This document shows positions 17,238 through 25,935 of a stretch of DNA of 64,000 nt, one piece after another. The notes under the pieces were generated by a model. That model did no database searches. It saw only the letters and a program-made list of their open reading frames with translations, and was not told the DNA's origin. The DNA comes from Clostridium disporicum. GTDB lineage: Bacteria; Bacillota; Clostridia; Clostridiales; Clostridiaceae. The stretch spans positions 1-64,000 of the forward strand of contig NZ_CYZX01000003.1 in assembly GCF_001405015.1 (NCBI RefSeq). Direction: 5' to 3'. Positions within the stretch are counted from its first letter, which is position 1, and each line of letters begins with the position of its first letter. The position numbers and the translations under genes were made by a program.

Positions 17238-17272
17238 AAGACTCTATTTCATCTCTCTGAAATAAAGTCTTA
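17238..17272 (-). terminator. Terminator of the sigma/anti-sigma operon
   Basis: AAGACT-TATTTC pairs with GAAATA-AGTCTT around a short loop. The minus strand continues TTTTCTTTT. It lies 62 bases after the anti-sigma stop. Confidence 0.75.
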
Positions 17273-17333
17273 AAGCTAATAAAATCGTTTTGACTATTAA
17301 ATTTTCTCTAAAAAATATTTAAAATACAAGTTT

Positions 17334-18116
17334 TTAATTAGGGTATTTAGGCAACTTCATTCCCTCTTCCCATATTAAAAGTTTATCATCATCATTTCTT
17401 CCGATATAATAAATTTTACTATCAGAATTAACTATATCAATATTGCCTTTTTCAGTTGTTTTATTTTCAGCATAATTAATTATTTCCTCTGCAGTTATAT
17501 TATCATTTGCCCTTATGAAGCTGCCTACGTCAATTAGCTTTTTATTTTCTATATCTATTACAAAGCCTGCTCCTAAATTCAATTCTTTTTCTTCTTCTGA
17601 TAGTTTAGATAATTTTTTCCCAATTACAGGCCTTAAAAAATGTATTTCCGTACCAACATAGCCCTTATCTATTTTTCCAGGCCCGAAGGTCATAGCACTG
17701 ATTAGATATTCACTTTTACTTCTAAGATTAAAATAAACATAATTATCATTCAATTGATAAAGCTCTGTAACTTCTACATTTTCACTTGGTTCATTATAAT
17801 TACATATATTAACTAAATTATCGTATAATAAATAACTTCCACCTAAAACTAAACATGCAAAAATTACTCCTAAAAATAAATTTCTTAATCTAACCTTTTT
17901 CATGTAATACTTTAATTCTTTTGCTTCATAAATATTTTTCTTTTGCAAACTTTCGTCTTCCGTGCCATTCACACTTAATAACTCATATGCTTCTTTACAA
18001 CTTTCACATGTTTCAAAATGCCTCTTCATTGCTTCATTAGTATATTCACTAGTCAATCCTTCAATATAATTTGGCAATAAATCTTTTACAATTTCACAAT
18101 TCAAATCTTCTCTCAT
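17334..18116 (-). CDS. Anti-sigma factor with zinc-finger (HC2) and one membrane helix
   Basis: A 260-aa membrane regulator. The cytoplasmic N terminus has the anti-sigma zinc finger H-x3-C-x2-C (HFETCESC, residues 33-40) preceded by CEIVKDLLPNYIEG, typical of zf-HC2 proteins. One transmembrane helix follows at about 78-97 (LFLGVIFACLVLGGSYLLY). The remaining ~160 residues are extracytoplasmic and match no sensor domain I know. It lies 5 bases after the sigma-factor gene, whose end (TTGGAGGTATAG) supplies its ribosome site. It should hold the partner sigma factor inactive until an envelope signal arrives. Confidence 0.87.
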   Translation of the reverse strand: MREDLNCEIVKDLLPNYIEGLTSEYTNEAMKRHFETCESCKEAYELLSVNGTEDESLQKKNIYEAKELKYYMKKVRLRNLFLGVIFACLVLGGSYLLYDNLVNICNYNEPSENVEVTELYQLNDNYVYFNLRSKSEYLISAMTFGPGKIDKGYVGTEIHFLRPVIGKKLSKLSEEEKELNLGAGFVIDIENKKLIDVGSFIRANDNITAEEIINYAENKTTEKGNIDIVNSDSKIYYIGRNDDDKLLIWEEGMKLPKYPN

Positions 18117-18121
18117 TAACT

Positions 18122-18601
18122 CTATACCTCCAATAATTTTGGCTTTGCACGATAAAATGAAACTCTGGCCCAGTTTTCACTTTTATTAAATATGTCACCA
18201 ATCTCCCTAAAACTTAACTCACCACTTATCCTTAGAAAAATAATTTCCTTACTTTGCGAATCAAGCAAATGAATCTTTTTAAACAATTCCATCTTATCCT
18301 CATTTTTAAGTAAATCTAACTCTAAATTTTGGTATCCTACAATTTCAAATGATATATCTTCGTAAGAATCACAATTATATTTTTTATTTTTTTCCAAACG
18401 CTTGTACCAAGAATACTTTGCAATTTGACATAACCACACCGATACTTTACATTCACCTTTAAAATTTTTAATAGTTTTCGAGGCTTGATAAAATGTTTCT
18501 TGTGTTAAGTCTTCTGCTATATTTACATCATTAGTCAAACATATTAAATATTTATGAACTGTCTTTGCATAGTTAAGGTACAGTTCCTCCATCTGTTTCA
18601 T
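18122..18601 (-). CDS. ECF-type RNA polymerase sigma factor
   Basis: A 159-aa extracytoplasmic-function sigma factor with only regions 2 and 4. Region 2 is seen in NIAEDLTQETFYQASKTIKNFKGE and region 4 in SKEIIFLRISGELSFREIGDIFNKSENWARVSFYRAKPKL, a helix-turn-helix that reads the -35 element. GGAGGTGA precedes ATG 18601. The cognate anti-sigma factor follows immediately. No distinctive ECF -35 (AAC) box could be assigned upstream by eye, so autoregulation is not shown. Confidence 0.9.
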   Translation of the reverse strand: MKQMEELYLNYAKTVHKYLICLTNDVNIAEDLTQETFYQASKTIKNFKGECKVSVWLCQIAKYSWYKRLEKNKKYNCDSYEDISFEIVGYQNLELDLLKNEDKMELFKKIHLLDSQSKEIIFLRISGELSFREIGDIFNKSENWARVSFYRAKPKLLEV

Positions 18602-18732
18602 TTACTCACCTCCATTACATATGTACGTATTTTTTTACTTTCGTTACAAACTTTATATAAACTTTTTTAATTTCTTTTACCTTTAAATATAATTTTACTT
18701 ACTGTTATTATAATATAACCTTTAACAAAACA

Positions 18733-18772
18733 AAAAATATCACTAGAAAAGTTCAAACTTTCAGTGATATTT
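18733..18772. terminator. Terminator after the reductase gene
   Basis: AAAATATCACT pairs with AGTGATATTTT, with GAAA/CTTTC pairing inside. It lies 23 bases past the stop of the sulfite/nitrite reductase-like gene, T-rich on both sides. Confidence 0.75.
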
Positions 18773-18794
18773 TCATTTTCTTATTTAATTATTA

Positions 18795-19457
18795 TTAGCT
18801 TATGCCTAACTTAGCTTTAAATTCATCTAATCCCACTCTATCTATATAATCTCCTAATCTCTCTTTTCCTAATGCATTATCTCCATATACATTTATTATT
18901 TTCTCCACAACTCCAAATATATCATCATTAGATACATTAATTAATATTCTATCTCCAAGTCGTGGTTTAATGCCACCTTTTCCTCCAACTAATACCATCC
19001 ATCCTTTAGCTGTTCCAATTAGACCAATATCTCTAGTATGACTATCAGAACAACTATTAACACAGCCACTAACACCTATTTTAAGTTTATTAGGTAGATT
19101 TCTACCATGATAAGCTCCATCAAGCTTTGCCCCTATCGCTACTGAATCCTGCATTCCTTTTTTACAAAATGTAGTTCCTGGACATATTTTAACGCTTCTT
19201 ACACACAACCCTATAGCAGCTCCTGGTTTCATACCCAAGTCATTCCAAGCTTTATCTATATCTTCTTCCTTAATTCCTACTATTGCAATTCTTTGCGCTC
19301 CTGTTACTTTTAATGCTGCTGCATTATATTTTTCTGCAACATCAGCAATCTTTCTTAATTGTTCTGGTGTTACTAATCCTCCTGTTAAATGAGGCGCTAT
19401 TGCATAGCTTTCCTTATCTCTCTGAATAACAGCACCTTTATCTAGTAAATCCTTCAT
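18795..19457 (-). CDS. Siroheme/4Fe-4S nitrite-sulfite reductase domain protein (short form)
   Basis: A 220-aa single-module protein with a ferredoxin-like half-domain (residues ~25-75) and the 4Fe-4S/siroheme half-domain. The four cluster cysteines appear as CPGTTFC (C-x5-C) and CVNSC (C-x3-C), the usual spacing in nitrite and sulfite reductases. Full assimilatory enzymes have two such modules and 500 or more residues, so this is the compact form found in anaerobes, whose substrate is often unknown. Start at ATG 19457 (MKDLLDKG) is preferred, with GGAGG 11 bases upstream. Longer starts at 19475-19493 have no site. It lies about 110 bases downstream of a Mur ligase on the same strand, so co-transcription is plausible. 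Confidence 0.85.
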   Translation of the reverse strand: MKDLLDKGAVIQRDKESYAIAPHLTGGLVTPEQLRKIADVAEKYNAAALKVTGAQRIAIVGIKEEDIDKAWNDLGMKPGAAIGLCVRSVKICPGTTFCKKGMQDSVAIGAKLDGAYHGRNLPNKLKIGVSGCVNSCSDSHTRDIGLIGTAKGWMVLVGGKGGIKPRLGDRILINVSNDDIFGVVEKIINVYGDNALGKERLGDYIDRVGLDEFKAKLGIS

Positions 19458-19567
19458 AAGTGGTATAACCTCCATAAAAATTAAATTCATCATAAAACAT
19501 AAAAATAGTTTTTGTATTTTACGCGGATTTAATACTTAGTTTACTTATTATGAAGTACCATATGCTA

Positions 19568-21253
19568 TTAATGCATCAAATCTAAATCTTCACCTATTTT
19601 ATTTAATCCTCTTTCTACTCTAAATTTATTTATAACTGGAAATGTTAAATATAAAAACTGACTAAATGACACTATAACATCCCCAACATTAGCATTCCTT
19701 AAAGCATATAAAATAGCCTCTTCCTCTTCTAATATTACTTTAATATTTTCGCTATTATATTTATTATTTAAAGCTCCTTCTTTTAATAGTTCAGCAGTTT
19801 CTCCTTTTTTTCTTCCTCTCAAATCCGGTTGTTCTTTAATTATTATTTTATCGCAAAACTCAGCTGCTATCTCTCCTAGCTCCTTAATATAAATATCTTC
19901 TCTATCACCAGCAGCGGTTATTACACCAATTATTCTATTATTTTTTATACTCCTTGCAATAGAAAAAACCTCTTTAAATGCTTCGCTATTATGTCCATAA
20001 TCAATTATCATTTTAAAATCATTAAAATCTAAAATATTTTGTCTTCCTAAATTATTATAAATATCACACTCTATTTTTTTTACTATATCAATAATGCTAT
20101 TCATATTTTTACATATATGTTCAGTAGCTATCATTGCTACCATAACATTTCTTATATTACTTTTAGAAATACCATTAAACGCAAATGGTATTTCTTTTAT
20201 AGAAATTACTTTTTCCTCAATTCCTCCCCTATTTTTAACTATATAATCTTCTTTGACATAGTAAGCTATATTTCCTCTTTTAGTATGGTCCTTTATTAAT
20301 TTATCTTCAAAATAATTAAATAAAATCACATTATTCCTATCTTTAAATCGCTCTACTAATGTTGGTATAGCTTTAATAATTAATATTCCATCCTTATCTA
20401 ATTCTTCTGTTATAACTGATTTTATATTTATTAAATCATCTACAGACTTTATATTCTCCATTCCTATATGGTCTTCACTTAATGAAGTTATTATAGCAAC
20501 TTTAGAGTTCTTATATCCTAATCCTTTTTTTAAAATGCCACCTCTTGCAGTTTCAAGAACAGCAACATTAACATCCTTATTTTTCAACACTTCTCTAGCG
20601 CTATAAAATCCTGTTGTATCACCATACTTTATCAATTTATTTCCTATATATATTCCTCCAGTTGAAGCCAACCCACTCCTATATCCTAAATCAAGTAATA
20701 TCTTATGGATTAACCTCACCGTTGTAGTCTTCCCATTAGTTCCTGTAACTGATATTATTGGTATTTCTCCAACATTTCCATCGATATAATTAAAGATTTT
20801 AGAATAATCTTCATCATATTTGCTTATATAATCATTTCTATCTATTTTAAAAGAATTTTCCCCATACCCTAAAATAACTTCATTTTCATTTATTCTAGTA
20901 TAAGGAATATTCTTACTAATAGCTATCTCTTTTAACTTTTTACTCCACTCATTATCACTATTACTTTCTAATTCATTTAATATCGTTTCTTCACTAGAGT
21001 TACTCATTAAAGATTTAATTATATTATTAGATAAATAAATATTATTACTACTTATTAAAACTTCTATAATATCATTTTTTTCAACTATATCAATATAACT
21101 ATTTAGTTTTAGCTTTTCACCAATATTCATATAGTTATAAACAACTTTTAAAAGTTCACCTCTATAACACTCACCATCCCCCTTCAAATAGATAAGATTA
21201 TCTTTACTATATAAATTTGTACCTTCTAAAAACCTTAATTTTATATTACTCAT
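19568..21253 (-). CDS. Mur ligase family protein resembling the C-terminal half of cyanophycin synthetase
   Basis: A 561-aa amide ligase. The Mur ligase core begins near residue 165 with the P-loop VTGTNGKTTTVRLIHK. It then shows LETARGGILKKGLGY, a segment typical of cyanophycin synthetases, SEDHIGM, and the C-terminal domain with DYGHNSEAF and ITAAGDRED. The N-terminal ~160 residues are not the ATP-grasp domain of cyanophycin synthetase and are not recognised. It should couple ATP hydrolysis to adding an amino acid or amine to a carboxylate, with unknown partners. ATG 21253 is chosen (GAGTGA upstream) over 21274. The next gene is a siroheme-type reductase. Confidence 0.8.
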   Translation of the reverse strand: MSNIKLRFLEGTNLYSKDNLIYLKGDGECYRGELLKVVYNYMNIGEKLKLNSYIDIVEKNDIIEVLISSNNIYLSNNIIKSLMSNSSEETILNELESNSDNEWSKKLKEIAISKNIPYTRINENEVILGYGENSFKIDRNDYISKYDEDYSKIFNYIDGNVGEIPIISVTGTNGKTTTVRLIHKILLDLGYRSGLASTGGIYIGNKLIKYGDTTGFYSAREVLKNKDVNVAVLETARGGILKKGLGYKNSKVAIITSLSEDHIGMENIKSVDDLINIKSVITEELDKDGILIIKAIPTLVERFKDRNNVILFNYFEDKLIKDHTKRGNIAYYVKEDYIVKNRGGIEEKVISIKEIPFAFNGISKSNIRNVMVAMIATEHICKNMNSIIDIVKKIECDIYNNLGRQNILDFNDFKMIIDYGHNSEAFKEVFSIARSIKNNRIIGVITAAGDREDIYIKELGEIAAEFCDKIIIKEQPDLRGRKKGETAELLKEGALNNKYNSENIKVILEEEEAILYALRNANVGDVIVSFSQFLYLTFPVINKFRVERGLNKIGEDLDLMH

Positions 21254-21421
21254 AATAATCACTCTATCCCTCATTTGTATTTTTTCTTCATATAATTTTC
21301 CAAATTAACATAATATTTATACCAAATATTGTAGATTATTTATTCTTTTTTATTTATCCTTTAAGAATTTATTTTACTATATATACAAATACTAAATATT
21401 AGTATTATCGGAGGTTTCATT

Positions 21422-23395
21422 ATGTCATATATAAAGTCACTAACTAAGTTGTTCTCACTAATATTTATAGCCTTTATTTTTATAGGATACAAAAATAATA
21501 CCTGTGCATTTAATACTGAAAAAGCTTTTAATGTTTTAATTTTAAATTCATATAATGCTAATAATCAATGGGAGTCACTAGTTTACAATGGATTAAAAAA
21601 GAAACTATCTACTACCTCTAATATAAATTTAACCCTAGAATTTCTAGATAGCAAAACGCTATTTACTAATGAATATAAAAGTAGTTTCATGGAACTTTTA
21701 AATACGAAGTATAAAGATTACCCTATAGATGCAATTTTAACTATAGATGATGAAGCTTTATCTTTTCTTAGAGAAAATTTATTTATAGAAAGTTCTATTT
21801 TCTATAAAAAACCAACCATATTTATAGGTTCAAATAATCTAATTACACTTTCTACTGAAGAAAAACAATATATGTCTGGTGTTATAGATAGAGAGGATAA
21901 CCTTCGCTTTTTAAATTTACTTATCACTTTAGAAAAAGATTTAACAGATGTAATTGTTTTATTAGATAATTCAACTTTTTCTAACGTAGTAAAGGAAAAC
22001 ATAATCAATATGCAACCTTTAGCTAGTAAGTCTCTAAATATTACATTTATTGTTGAGGAGTACTTAGATAATATTATTCCTGAACTTTCAAAAAGCGATC
22101 CTAAATCTTCTGCTTTAGTAATAGTTGGAGAATATAAAGATAAAGTTACTAATGCATATTTAGATTTAAATGATACTATACAAATAATAAAAAATAATAC
22201 CAATACACCTATTTATACCAAAGTTCAACCTTATATTACTGCTGGTGCAATAGGTGGAATAGTTGATCCAAGTGATAATTATGGAGCTATAGCTGGTGAC
22301 TTATTACTTAAAATACTTTCTGGAACTTCTATTAGCGAAATACCTTTACTTTATAACAGCTTAGACTTAACAATTTTCAACTATGACTCACTTAATTATT
22401 ATCATATAAATCCACTGCTATTGCCTAAAGAAAGTATAGTTTTAAATAAGGGTATTTTTGATTTTTTATTGCCTCCATACTTAAAAATATTATTGTGGAT
22501 TTTTATAATATCTTTCTTTATTTTTTTAATTTACATAGTAATATTTTCTATAAATCAAAAAAAATCTATAGCAATAAATGATGCTGTTTATAAAAAGGCT
22601 CTCGAAACAGAAAAACTAAAGTCAATTTTTATTACTACAATATCTCATGAGTTTAGAACCCCTATAAATATAATTCTATCTACCGCTCATCTACTTTCAA
22701 TTAAAGCAAATGAGTCTTCATTAGATAAGGATTATTTCTTAAATAAGCTAAATTATATAACCCAAAACGGTAATAGATTATTAAAACTTGTAAATAACAT
22801 TATCGATGTTACTAGATTAGAATCAGGCTTTATCACTGCTAACTTTTCCTATAAAAATATAGTTCAAGTAATAGAAGATACTGTTATGTCAACAGTTGAT
22901 TTAGCTAAAACATTTAATATAGAAATTATATTCGATACAGAAAAAGAGGAAATAAATACTTATATTGATACGAATAAGATAGAACGTTGTATATTAAATC
23001 TATTATCAAATAGTATAAAATTCACACCTGATGGAGGTAGAATATATGTAAGTATAAATGTAAATAATAATGAAGTAATTATTAAGGTACATGATACCGG
23101 TACTGGTATACCAGAAGATAAACTTAAAAATATTTTTAATAGATTTTATCAAGCCGATTCTTCTTTACATCTAAATACAGAAGGAAGTGGGCTAGGTTTA
23201 TACATAGTAAAAGGGTTAATAGAACTTCATAAAGGCACTATATCTGTAGAAAGCCAATATGGTGAAGGCACTACATTTACAATAGCATTACCTATAATAT
23301 TAACAGTTAAAGATGATGCTAAAGCTAATTATTCTGCTGATGACTTATCTAACCTTGTTAGGATTGAGTTGTCTGATATTATTGAAAAATATTAA
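21422..23395 (+). CDS. Membrane sensor histidine kinase with extracytoplasmic ABC-substrate-binding-like domain
   Basis: A 657-aa sensor kinase. A signal-anchor (residues 8-27) is followed by about 320 extracytoplasmic residues resembling the ABC_sub_bind periplasmic fold (VLILNSYNANNQWESLVYNG, then repeated alpha/beta segments). A transmembrane helix lies near 349-374, then the HisKA box ISHEFRTPINI with the phospho-His, and an ATPase domain with N-box NLLSNSIKFTP, G1 DTGTGIP and G2 GSGLGLYIVKG. It has no receiver domain, and no response regulator gene lies beside it, so it is an orphan in this window. GGAGG precedes the ATG. An L,D-transpeptidase gene begins 20 bases after its stop. Confidence 0.88.
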   Translation: MSYIKSLTKLFSLIFIAFIFIGYKNNTCAFNTEKAFNVLILNSYNANNQWESLVYNGLKKKLSTTSNINLTLEFLDSKTLFTNEYKSSFMELLNTKYKDYPIDAILTIDDEALSFLRENLFIESSIFYKKPTIFIGSNNLITLSTEEKQYMSGVIDREDNLRFLNLLITLEKDLTDVIVLLDNSTFSNVVKENIINMQPLASKSLNITFIVEEYLDNIIPELSKSDPKSSALVIVGEYKDKVTNAYLDLNDTIQIIKNNTNTPIYTKVQPYITAGAIGGIVDPSDNYGAIAGDLLLKILSGTSISEIPLLYNSLDLTIFNYDSLNYYHINPLLLPKESIVLNKGIFDFLLPPYLKILLWIFIISFFIFLIYIVIFSINQKKSIAINDAVYKKALETEKLKSIFITTISHEFRTPINIILSTAHLLSIKANESSLDKDYFLNKLNYITQNGNRLLKLVNNIIDVTRLESGFITANFSYKNIVQVIEDTVMSTVDLAKTFNIEIIFDTEKEEINTYIDTNKIERCILNLLSNSIKFTPDGGRIYVSINVNNNEVIIKVHDTGTGIPEDKLKNIFNRFYQADSSLHLNTEGSGLGLYIVKGLIELHKGTISVESQYGEGTTFTIALPIILTVKDDAKANYSADDLSNLVRIELSDIIEKY

Positions 23396-23414
23396 CTGAA
23401 TGGCAGGTGATAAT

Positions 23415-24098
23415 ATGAAAAATAGATTTATTACAATAATTGTACTAATTGTTTTAATCTTAAATATCTCTCAAATCTCTATGGCATCAACTTCAGCTTG
23501 TACAGATGGTAATAAATATATAATTTTAATAGATTTGTATGCTCGAACTTTAACTTTAGTAGACAAAAAAACACAAGAAGAAGTTAAAGTATATCCCATA
23601 GCAATTGGAAAAAAATCTACTCCATCACCAATAGGTACATGGCAAATTAAAAGTAAAGCCTTAATGAAAGGCCCTTTTGGTGGATATTGGCTAGGATTAA
23701 ATGCACCATGGGATACTTTTGGAATTCATGGAACAAGTAACCCTAGTAGTATAGGAAGCATGGCTTCTAATGGCTGTATTCGTATGTATAATCATAATAT
23801 AAAAGAACTTTTTAATTTAGTTGATTACGATACATCTGTTGTTATTTCTGGTGGTCCTAATTGGAGATTCTCTCCTTACGATCGTGATATAACTCCAAAC
23901 TGTAAGGGAGCTGACGTATATCATGTACAAAGAATTCTAAACGCACTGGGATATTATGATCATCCTGCTGACGGTATTTACGGTTATTCTTTAGAGTTAG
24001 CTGTACAGAAATATAAATCTGATCATAACCTACAACCTATAGATAGTTATATAGATAATAATTTCTTAAAAAGTATAGGTTGTGAACGATTTGAATAA
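23415..24098 (+). CDS. L,D-transpeptidase (YkuD) with C-terminal peptidoglycan-binding domain
   Basis: A 227-aa exported enzyme. The signal peptide spans residues 1-25 (hydrophobic, ending SMASTSA). The YkuD domain (about 30-145) has IHGTSNPSSIG and the catalytic SNGCIRM, where Cys forms the acyl-enzyme in 3-3 peptidoglycan cross-linking. A PG_binding_1 domain follows (GADVYHVQRILNALGYYDHPADGIYG). ATG 23415 is chosen because AGGTGA lies 4 bases upstream. The upstream frame start at 23400 has none. It is co-transcribed with the histidine kinase, which hints that the kinase responds to wall state. Confidence 0.92.
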   Translation: MKNRFITIIVLIVLILNISQISMASTSACTDGNKYIILIDLYARTLTLVDKKTQEEVKVYPIAIGKKSTPSPIGTWQIKSKALMKGPFGGYWLGLNAPWDTFGIHGTSNPSSIGSMASNGCIRMYNHNIKELFNLVDYDTSVVISGGPNWRFSPYDRDITPNCKGADVYHVQRILNALGYYDHPADGIYGYSLELAVQKYKSDHNLQPIDSYIDNNFLKSIGCERFE

Positions 24099-24104
24099 AA
24101 TTTT

Positions 24105-24126
24105 AAGGAGCTAAAATTAGCTCCTT
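24105..24126. terminator. Bidirectional terminator between L,D-transpeptidase and RNase J genes
   Basis: AAGGAGCTAA / TTAGCTCCTT is a perfect 10-bp stem with a 2-nt loop, T-rich on the plus side. It fills the 28-base gap between convergent genes. Confidence 0.85.
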
Positions 24127-25785
24127 TTATGTTTCCATTATTATTGGAATTATAGTTGGTTTTCTCTTTGTTTTTTCATAAATATAATTTTCAACTGCTT
24201 TTTTAACTGAAGATTTTAACAAATACCATTCCACTATTCCTTTTTCTAAACATTTGTCTAATTCTTCTGAAGCAATATCCTTTACTTCATTTATTAGTTC
24301 TTCCGATTCTTTAACATAAACAAAACCTCTAGTTATTATATCTGGTCCTGAAAGAATACTTAAAGTATTCCTTTCTATAACAACTACTATTGTAAGCATT
24401 CCATCTTGGGCTAAATGCCTTCTGTCTCTAAGAACTATATTTCCAACATCTCCAATACCTAATCCATCTACAAATATTGATCCAGCTTTTACTTTACCTT
24501 CCTTCTTACATTCATCTTTTGATATCTCTAGTATTTCCCCTGTATCTAAAGTAAATATATTTTCTTTTGGTGTTCCTAATTTTTCTGCTAAATCAGCATG
24601 ATGTTTCAAATGTCTAAATTCCCCATGAACAGGTAGAAAATACTTAGGCTTAACTAAAGTATGAATTAACTTTAACTCTTCTTGGTACGCATGCCCAGAT
24701 ACATGTACATCTTCTAAATCTTCGTATATAACATTGGCACCTCTTTTAAATAATTGGTTAATTACCTTTGATATAAGATTATCATTACCTGGAATAGGTG
24801 ATGCTGAAATTATAAATGTATCATTTGGTTCTATAGCTATTTTTCTATGATTTGAAAATGCTATCCTCGCTAGAGATGCCATAGGCTCTCCTTGACTTCC
24901 TGTGGTTAAGATTGTTACTTTTTCATTTGGATAACTAGATATATCATCTACGTCAATTATATCTGTATCAGGCACATGAAGATATCCAAGTTCTCTAGCT
25001 ACCTTAGATACATTCTCCATACTTCTTCCATTAAAAACAATTTTTCTTCCATAAATCATAGATGCATCTACTACTTGTTGCATTCTATGAATATTAGATG
25101 CAAATGTAGCAACTATAACACGCCCCTTTGCTGTAGAAAAAATTCTTTTTAACGTCTGTCCTATAGTACTCTCTGATAAAGAATGACCTGTTCTTTCTAC
25201 ATTTGTACTATCTGCCATAAGAAGTAAAACCCCTTCTCTTCCTATTGTTGATATACGTTGTAAATCCATAAGCTTTCCATCTATAGGAGTATAATCTATT
25301 TTAAAATCTCCTGTATGTAATATTGTTCCTAGTGGTGTATAAACAGCTAAACTACAAGAATCAGCTATACTATGTGTAGCTCTTATAAATTCTACTTTAA
25401 AACACCCAAGCTCTATTATATCTCCCATTTCTACACTCTCTGTTTTTGTCTCATTTAACAATTTATGTTCTTCAAGCTTAGTCTTTACTAATCCTATAGT
25501 TAATTTTGTTCCATAAATAGGCATTTGTAACTGTTTTAAAATATAAGGTATTGCACCAATATGGTCTTCATGACCATGGGTTAAAACAAGCCCCTTTACT
25601 TTATCTTTATTATTTATAAGATATGATATATCTGGGATAATTAGGTCTACACCATACATCTCTTCATCAGGAAATGCTAATCCACAATCTATAACAATAA
25701 TATCATCATTATACTCTATAGCAGTTATATTCTTTCCTATCTCACCCATACCACCCAGTGGTAGAATTCTTAATTTTTCTTTCAT
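24127..25785 (-). CDS. Ribonuclease J
   Basis: A 552-aa metallo-beta-lactamase/beta-CASP RNase with 5'-3' exonuclease and endonuclease activity in mRNA decay and rRNA maturation. The zinc site is HGHEDHIGA (H-x-H-x-D-H), with further ligands in RATHSIADS and LHTGDFKID. The beta-CASP segment includes MADSTNVERTGHS and a late PVHGEFRHLKHH. The C-terminal domain is complete. ATG 25785 follows GGAGG. The in-frame TTG one codon earlier is ignored. It appears monocistronic. Whether it is J1 or J2 cannot be decided from one gene. Confidence 0.95.
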   Translation of the reverse strand: MKEKLRILPLGGMGEIGKNITAIEYNDDIIVIDCGLAFPDEEMYGVDLIIPDISYLINNKDKVKGLVLTHGHEDHIGAIPYILKQLQMPIYGTKLTIGLVKTKLEEHKLLNETKTESVEMGDIIELGCFKVEFIRATHSIADSCSLAVYTPLGTILHTGDFKIDYTPIDGKLMDLQRISTIGREGVLLLMADSTNVERTGHSLSESTIGQTLKRIFSTAKGRVIVATFASNIHRMQQVVDASMIYGRKIVFNGRSMENVSKVARELGYLHVPDTDIIDVDDISSYPNEKVTILTTGSQGEPMASLARIAFSNHRKIAIEPNDTFIISASPIPGNDNLISKVINQLFKRGANVIYEDLEDVHVSGHAYQEELKLIHTLVKPKYFLPVHGEFRHLKHHADLAEKLGTPKENIFTLDTGEILEISKDECKKEGKVKAGSIFVDGLGIGDVGNIVLRDRRHLAQDGMLTIVVVIERNTLSILSGPDIITRGFVYVKESEELINEVKDIASEELDKCLEKGIVEWYLLKSSVKKAVENYIYEKTKRKPTIIPIIMET

Positions 25786-25869
25786 CAAACTACCTCCATA
25801 TAAAAACTCATTATTTATATTTTGTACATAATACCATATTTAATTCTTCAAATATTTTTATAATAAAAA

Positions 25870-25907
25870 AGCCTTTAGTAAATATATTTAAATATCTACT
25901 AAAGGCT
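25870..25907 (-). terminator. Terminator of the DUF1846 gene
   Basis: AGCCTTTAGTA / TACTAAAGGCT perfect 11-bp stem, then six T on the minus strand. Confidence 0.85.
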
Positions 25908-25935
25908 ATATATCTTTGAATTAACTTTTCATAAT

